Part shown: piece after piece, positions 6,369 through 9,689 of the stretch
Layout of the letters: every line of letters begins with the position of its first letter
Position numbering within the stretch: the stretch's first letter is position 1
NCBI GenBank assembly: GCA_009775365.1
Contig: VSPM01000089.1
Location: 1 to 9,689, forward strand
DNA from: Muribaculaceae bacterium
GTDB taxonomy: Bacteria > Bacteroidota > Bacteroidia > Bacteroidales > Muribaculaceae
Direction of reading: 5' to 3'
Length of the DNA: 9,689 bases
Notes under the pieces: generated by a model
Databases searched by the model: none
What the model was told of the DNA's origin: nothing
Seen by the model: the letters and a program-made list of their open reading frames with translations, nothing else
Program-made: the position numbers and the translations under genes

Positions 6369-8678
6369 TTATTTCCCTCCTGCAGGAAGGTTGTCGAGCC
6401 AATATTTCTCCATTGTCTTGCGAAGGTGGAGAGTGGTTCCGTCGCCCTCATTTATGGCGTGGGTGCGCATCGGATAGCTCATGAGCGAGAACATTTTGCC
6501 ATGTTTCACAAGTTCATTGATGAGCATTTCGCAATTCTGGTAATGCACATTGTCATCGCCGGTGCCATGAATCAGAAGCAGATTCCCTTTCAGTCCATCC
6601 ACATAAGATATTGGCGAGCCCTTGGCATATCCTTCAGGGTTAAGCTGAGGTGTATTCATGTAGCGTTCCTGATAAATGGTGTCGTAAGTGCGCTGGTCGG
6701 CAACAAAGGCGATAGCTATTCCTGTGGAGAACACATCAGGATAGCGGAACATTGAATTCAAAGTCTGGCTTCCGCCTCCGCTCCATCCTGTGATGCCCAC
6801 ACGCTCAGGGTCGATAAATGAGAATTGATTGGCAAGGTCGCGCACCCCATTGGCCTGGTCTTCCGAAGCGAATGTGCCCACCTCACCATATATACACTTG
6901 CGCCATTCACGTCCGCGAGGCGTGTTGGCTCCACGATTTTCAATGCTTGCCACAATATATCCTCTGTTGGCCATGTATTGATTCCATAATATCGCGTCTG
7001 TCCATAAATCCTGCACTGTTGCGGCGGCGGGTTCTCCGTAGACTTCAACAATCACCGGATATTTTTTCGAAGGGTCAAAATCTTTTGGCTTTATTATCCA
7101 TGCATCAAGAGAGAGGTCGCCTGATTTTACCTTTATAAATTCTTTTTGGTTGAATCCCAGAGAGTCATACAGTCTTTTTGATTCGGAGTTGTCTTCAATG
7201 GTTCTTATGCTCTTGTGATTTGGAAGCGACACCATGTCTACAATGAAAGGGGTGGATGCGTTGCTGAATGTATGCACGGCCCATTTCCCTGTAGGCGACA
7301 TCGAATAGCTGTGTTGGCCGGCCTGTCCCGCAGGGCTCACACGTGTTGCCGTTCCGTTGCCATTCAGGCTTGCGCTGTAGAGATAGCGCTGTGTGAAATT
7401 GTCGGGCGATGCAATGAAATACACAAGCCCTTTGCCGGAATCAGTGCCTACATTGGCAATGAAATCAAATTCACCATTAGTTATCGGTTCGATGGACTTG
7501 CCGTCGCGGCTCACACGGTAAAGATGTCTCCAGCCATTGCGCTCGCTTAGCCATGTAAACCATTTGTTGCCTTCAAGCCACATCACGTTGTCGTTGGTTT
7601 CGAGCCAGGCGTCGTCAGAATCCGTGAATATATTTTGCGGTGTCGGATCTCCAATTTCTGCTATCCACACGCGGTTTGTGTTTTGGCTTCTGTTCATCTG
7701 CTGGATGAAAAGCACGTCTTCGCCGGGAATGAAATCCATTCTTGGAATGTAGTTGTCGCGAAGGTCGCCCGGAATATTCACCCATGTGGTCTCGCCTCCG
7801 GATGCCGGAACATAACCGACTTTCACCGCAGAGTTTGTGCTTCCGGCCTTAGGGTAGGGGAAACGGTTGAATGACGGATAGATAGAGTCTACATTGTTAA
7901 TAATATCGAACCATCCGGTGCCGTCGGTGTCGCTTTGCCAGTATGCAATGTAGTTACCCGAGGGGCTCCATCTGAAGCCGTCGCGAATGCCGAATTCCTC
8001 TTCATAAACCCAATCGAATGTGCCGTTCACGATTATGTCGCTGCCATCGGTTGTCACACGGTTGATTTCTCCGGTTGAAGAGTCTTCCACATAGATATTG
8101 TTTTTGCTCACATAAGCCACACGAGAAGCGTCGGGAGAGAATTTTGCAAACATAAGTGAAGATTCCGGCAATCCGGCTCCTAACTGACGGAACATGCCGC
8201 TTTTAAGGTCGAGAATCCAATAGTCGCCACGAGTGTTGTAACGCCACACTTTCTTAGTGTTGGTGAAGATGAGGGCTTTACTGTTGTCTGCGCTCCAAAT
8301 CACCTTCTCAGGCGATATGTATGTGCCGGAAGTTGGGTCAACCAGTTTATCGGCCGGTATCAGCACTTCCCTGCGATTGTCTTTAGCACGGTAAGCCACT
8401 ACATCTTTTCTGGTTCCGTCGCCATTATCAGATGCTTCAATTTTTGAATAACGTTCGCCGTCTTTCAGCCAGTCGATGCTTCCGGCTCCTTTGGTGTTAA
8501 GGAAATCGCCCCCGACAGCATCTTCTATTGTAAATTCGCCTGCCATGCGGTTTTTCGTTGATGAAGATAAATTATTGTCTGATTCGGTTCTGTTTTCCCA
8601 TGGCATTATCTGTGCGTTACAATTTATTGACGCAGTTAAGGATAGAGCCACAAGAATGATAAGTTTAACTATTTTCAT
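6369..8678 (-). CDS. Secreted dipeptidyl peptidase IV (peptidase family S9B)
   Basis: A 769-residue exported serine peptidase that removes X-Pro or X-Ala dipeptides from peptide N-termini. A signal peptide (MKIVKLIILVALSLTASINCNAQ, shown with its N-region first) covers about residues 1-23. The beta-propeller DPPIV N-terminal domain spans roughly 90-490 and carries DWVYEEEF, where Glu227/Glu228 match the pair that holds the substrate amino terminus. The alpha/beta-hydrolase domain follows. The triad is visible: Ser633 in GWSGGGS, Asp708 in GTGDDNVH and His740 in MRTHAI. The length matches the family. I chose ATG 8678 over ATG 8714 because only it puts a basic N-region directly at the signal peptide. 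The site is likely the periplasm or outer surface, where it would serve peptide nutrition. It is first in the minus-strand block, 48 nt ahead of the MmcQ gene, so co-transcription with the regulators is possible but not shown. Confidence 0.95.
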   Translation of the reverse strand: MKIVKLIILVALSLTASINCNAQIMPWENRTESDNNLSSSTKNRMAGEFTIEDAVGGDFLNTKGAGSIDWLKDGERYSKIEASDNGDGTRKDVVAYRAKDNRREVLIPADKLVDPTSGTYISPEKVIWSADNSKALIFTNTKKVWRYNTRGDYWILDLKSGMFRQLGAGLPESSLMFAKFSPDASRVAYVSKNNIYVEDSSTGEINRVTTDGSDIIVNGTFDWVYEEEFGIRDGFRWSPSGNYIAYWQSDTDGTGWFDIINNVDSIYPSFNRFPYPKAGSTNSAVKVGYVPASGGETTWVNIPGDLRDNYIPRMDFIPGEDVLFIQQMNRSQNTNRVWIAEIGDPTPQNIFTDSDDAWLETNDNVMWLEGNKWFTWLSERNGWRHLYRVSRDGKSIEPITNGEFDFIANVGTDSGKGLVYFIASPDNFTQRYLYSASLNGNGTATRVSPAGQAGQHSYSMSPTGKWAVHTFSNASTPFIVDMVSLPNHKSIRTIEDNSESKRLYDSLGFNQKEFIKVKSGDLSLDAWIIKPKDFDPSKKYPVIVEVYGEPAAATVQDLWTDAILWNQYMANRGYIVASIENRGANTPRGREWRKCIYGEVGTFASEDQANGVRDLANQFSFIDPERVGITGWSGGGSQTLNSMFRYPDVFSTGIAIAFVADQRTYDTIYQERYMNTPQLNPEGYAKGSPISYVDGLKGNLLLIHGTGDDNVHYQNCEMLINELVKHGKMFSLMSYPMRTHAINEGDGTTLHLRKTMEKYWLDNLPAGGK

Positions 8679-8919
8679 GGTCGGTTGGTTTAAGTTCGGT
8701 TCATTTGATTTCACAAAAGCGGAAATCGGGTTGTAAAGTTACAAATAAATTATTACTCTGCATTTGAAAAGTTAAAATATTATTGAGGTGAGTTAGGGGA
8801 GAGTTCGGTTAGTTCTAAAGGTTTCGGAAGCCTAAAGATTTTCCTGGAATCCGCTTCTGTCGAATTGGCCTGTCTCATGTTTTTCGTCGGCAAAAGCAGA
8901 AACAATGTGGAGGATTTTA

Positions 8920-8950
8920 ATCAAATATTTAACAAAAATAAATATTTGAT
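8920..8950. repeat. Perfect 12-bp inverted repeat with 7-nt spacer
   Basis: ATCAAATATTTA (8920-8931) is the exact reverse complement of TAAATATTTGAT (8939-8950), separated by ACAAAAA. Each arm also contains the 8-bp palindrome AAATATTT, and the two copies start 17 nt apart. It lies about 105 nt before the repeat-protein start. It could be a two-site operator for a dimeric regulator, or an AT-rich hairpin in a leader RNA. No T-run follows, so a terminator is unlikely. Confidence 0.6.
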
Positions 8951-8964
8951 AACCAACATTCAAT
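8933..8964 (-). promoter_or_regulatory. Candidate Bacteroidota-type promoter (minus strand)
   Basis: On the minus strand TATTTTTG (8933-8940) matches the Bacteroidota -7 consensus TAnnTTTG exactly. ATTG (8961-8964) stands as the -33 element with a 20-nt spacer, within the usual 19-21. It points toward the peptidase gene but would give a leader of about 250 nt. The -7 box lies inside the inverted repeat, so a protein bound there would block it. AT-rich DNA gives such matches by chance. Confidence 0.35.
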
Positions 8965-8968
8965 TGAA
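8959..8968. repeat. 10-bp palindrome TTCAATTGAA
   Basis: A perfect palindrome nine bases right of the 12-bp inverted repeat. It overlaps the candidate minus-strand -33 element and is flanked by CCAAC (8954-8958) and GTTGG (8976-8980), which could pair around it. It is a possible second regulator site or stem, and weak on its own. Confidence 0.35.
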
Positions 8969-9055
8969 AATAAAGGTTGGATTATATATTCTCTTTCATC
9001 GGTGGTTAAACGCATTGAGAGAGAAAAGGAGTTGGCAATATTAAAATATATGACT

Positions 9056-9628
9056 ATGAAAAAGACATGTTTTGCCATATTGTTGGCGTTGATGAGTTTC
9101 GGCTTTGTAAATACTTATGCCGATAATGACAATAAGGAGAAAAAAACTAATGCTGAACAGGCATTTGACAAGGTTAAGAAAGAAACCGAAAAGGATTATA
9201 AAAAGGTTGAGGACGGAACTGTCAAGGTCTATGAAAATGCCAAGAATGGCACGATTAAGGTATTTAATAAGACTAAAGACGGTGCTGTGAAGGTTTATGA
9301 CAACACTAAGAATGGAACTGTAAAGACTTATGAAAAGGCTGAGTCAGGAACAGTGAAAACGTTCAATAAGGCCAAGGATGGCACTGTGAAGGTCTATGAT
9401 AAAGCCAAAGACGGCACTGTGAAAACTTATAAAAAAATGGAGTCAGGCACTGTGAAGACTTTCAGCAAGACAAAAGATGGCACTGTGAAAATCTATGATA
9501 AGACAAAGGATGGCGCTGTGAAGACTTTTGACAAGGCGAAAAAAGGGACAGTGAAGACATTTGACAAGGCAAAAGACGGCACTGTAAAATTTTTTAAGAA
9601 GTTAGACAGGCGAAATTTAAGTAGATGA
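9056..9628 (+). CDS. Exported Lys-rich protein built of 11-residue repeats (synuclein/LEA-like)
   Basis: A 190-residue protein of unknown function. Residues 1-22 (MKKTCFAILLALMSFGFVNTYA) form a clear signal peptide, probably cut before D23, with no lipobox. The mature part (about 168 residues) begins with a charged stretch, DNDNKEKKTNAEQ. Then come two degenerate and twelve clear 11-residue units of the form G-[T/A]-[V/I]-K-x-[Y/F]-x-K-x-x-[D/N/S/K], ending in a short basic tail, KKLDRRNLSR. The protein is strongly basic and has no Cys, Trp or Pro in the mature part. Eleven-residue repeats with KTKDG strings recall alpha-synuclein, apolipoprotein and LEA proteins, which form amphipathic helices on membranes. 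The many T/V/Y/F residues with D-G turns would equally allow a beta repeat. I recognise no catalytic motif. ATG 9056 (or ATG 9050, adding two residues) is preferred to the GTG at 9002 because the signal peptide begins there. The gene stands alone, divergent from the peptidase. The periplasm or surface is the likely site, perhaps for stress protection or envelope binding, which is conjecture. Confidence 0.8.
   Translation: MKKTCFAILLALMSFGFVNTYADNDNKEKKTNAEQAFDKVKKETEKDYKKVEDGTVKVYENAKNGTIKVFNKTKDGAVKVYDNTKNGTVKTYEKAESGTVKTFNKAKDGTVKVYDKAKDGTVKTYKKMESGTVKTFSKTKDGTVKIYDKTKDGAVKTFDKAKKGTVKTFDKAKDGTVKFFKKLDRRNLSR
9149..9610 (+). repeat. 33-bp tandem repeats coding for hendecads (14 units)
   Basis: Units of exactly 33 bp run without a gap or frameshift. 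Two diverged copies lie at 9149-9214 and twelve clear ones at 9215-9610, the first clear unit starting with the Gly codon at 9215. The best-kept core is GGCACTGTGAAG. Copies differ often at third codon positions (for example GGA/GGC/GGG for Gly) while keeping G, V, K and Y/F, which points to an older array kept for its protein sequence. A 99-bp (three-unit) order is also visible. Confidence 0.9.
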
Positions 9629-9689
9629 CAAAAATTTGAAAACATCGAATTTTGGGGTATAAGTCGGACGCATAAGTATGGTCGAAATC
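9629..9689. other. Short downstream tail, nothing recognised
   Basis: Sixty-one bases after the repeat-protein stop. I see no hairpin with a T-run, no reading frame with a start, and no RNA gene. The terminator of the repeat-protein gene is probably beyond the window. Confidence 0.4.

Larger units (their letters stand above)
8679..9055. promoter_or_regulatory. Divergent intergenic region between peptidase and repeat-protein genes
   Basis: About 380 nt with no supported gene. It must hold the start signals of two divergent genes. AT-rich stretches lie at both ends, with a G/C-richer centre (about 8785-8910) containing a small stem, AGGTTT-CGG-AAGCCT, with one wobble pair. The right part holds a 12-bp inverted repeat, a 10-bp palindrome and a minus-strand promoter match, listed separately. 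A weaker minus-strand -7-like string, TTTATTTG (8742-8749), lies about 65 nt before the peptidase start and lacks a good -33 partner. For the repeat gene, TATATTCT (8985-8992) with TTG at 8964-8966 is a poor candidate. Confidence 0.5.

Noticed and set aside
9002..9055. GTG 9002 start for the repeat protein, with AAGGAG at 9026-9031 as ribosome site
   Set aside because: It would put 18 charged residues before the signal peptide. The AAGGAG lies downstream of that GTG and about 18 nt from ATG 9050, too far to serve it.
9149..9610. Regular 33-bp repeats as a possible CRISPR array
   Set aside because: The units are contiguous with no spacers, stay in one reading frame and encode a protein repeat behind a signal peptide.

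Overview
The window reads as chromosomal DNA of a gut-type Bacteroidota, most likely order Bacteroidales (a Muribaculaceae- or Bacteroides-like genome). This is inferred from several things: a long PiT transporter with a helical tail, a secreted S9B dipeptidyl peptidase with the Bacteroidales layout, genes without clear Shine-Dalgarno sites, and AT-rich spacers, one of which holds a match to the Bacteroidota -33/-7 promoter. The sequence alone does not fix the genus.

Layout. Bases 1-741 hold a decayed IS1182/IS5-like transposase that keeps its N-terminal domain and the first catalytic Asp but lacks the rest. A gene-poor spacer follows, then a plus-strand P-loop kinase-like gene (1027-1518). 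This converges on a minus-strand block that fills 8678 down to 1535. In transcription order the block is: secreted dipeptidyl peptidase IV, a small MmcQ/YjbR-family protein, an OmpR/PhoB-type response regulator, a PhoR-like sensor kinase, and a PiT phosphate transporter with a C-terminal PhoU-like domain. The gaps are 48 nt, 2 nt, a 23-nt overlap, and 70 nt. MmcQ-regulator-kinase is therefore surely one transcription unit, and the phosphate transporter probably belongs to it or is controlled by it.

How the genes fit together. The kinase sensor region resembles the extracytoplasmic domain of PhoR proteins and the next gene is a phosphate transporter. The simplest reading is a local phosphate-sensing and uptake module. 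The peptidase and MmcQ gene look like passengers with no obvious functional link.

The most unusual item is at the right end. A divergent plus-strand gene (9056-9628) encodes an exported, very lysine-rich protein made almost wholly of 11-residue repeats (12 clear and 2 degenerate copies), resembling alpha-synuclein or LEA-type hendecads. The repeats are further organised into a three-unit (33-residue) pattern with Y-F-Y at one position. The divergent spacer between it and the peptidase gene carries a perfect 12-bp inverted repeat and a 10-bp palindrome, which look like regulatory DNA.
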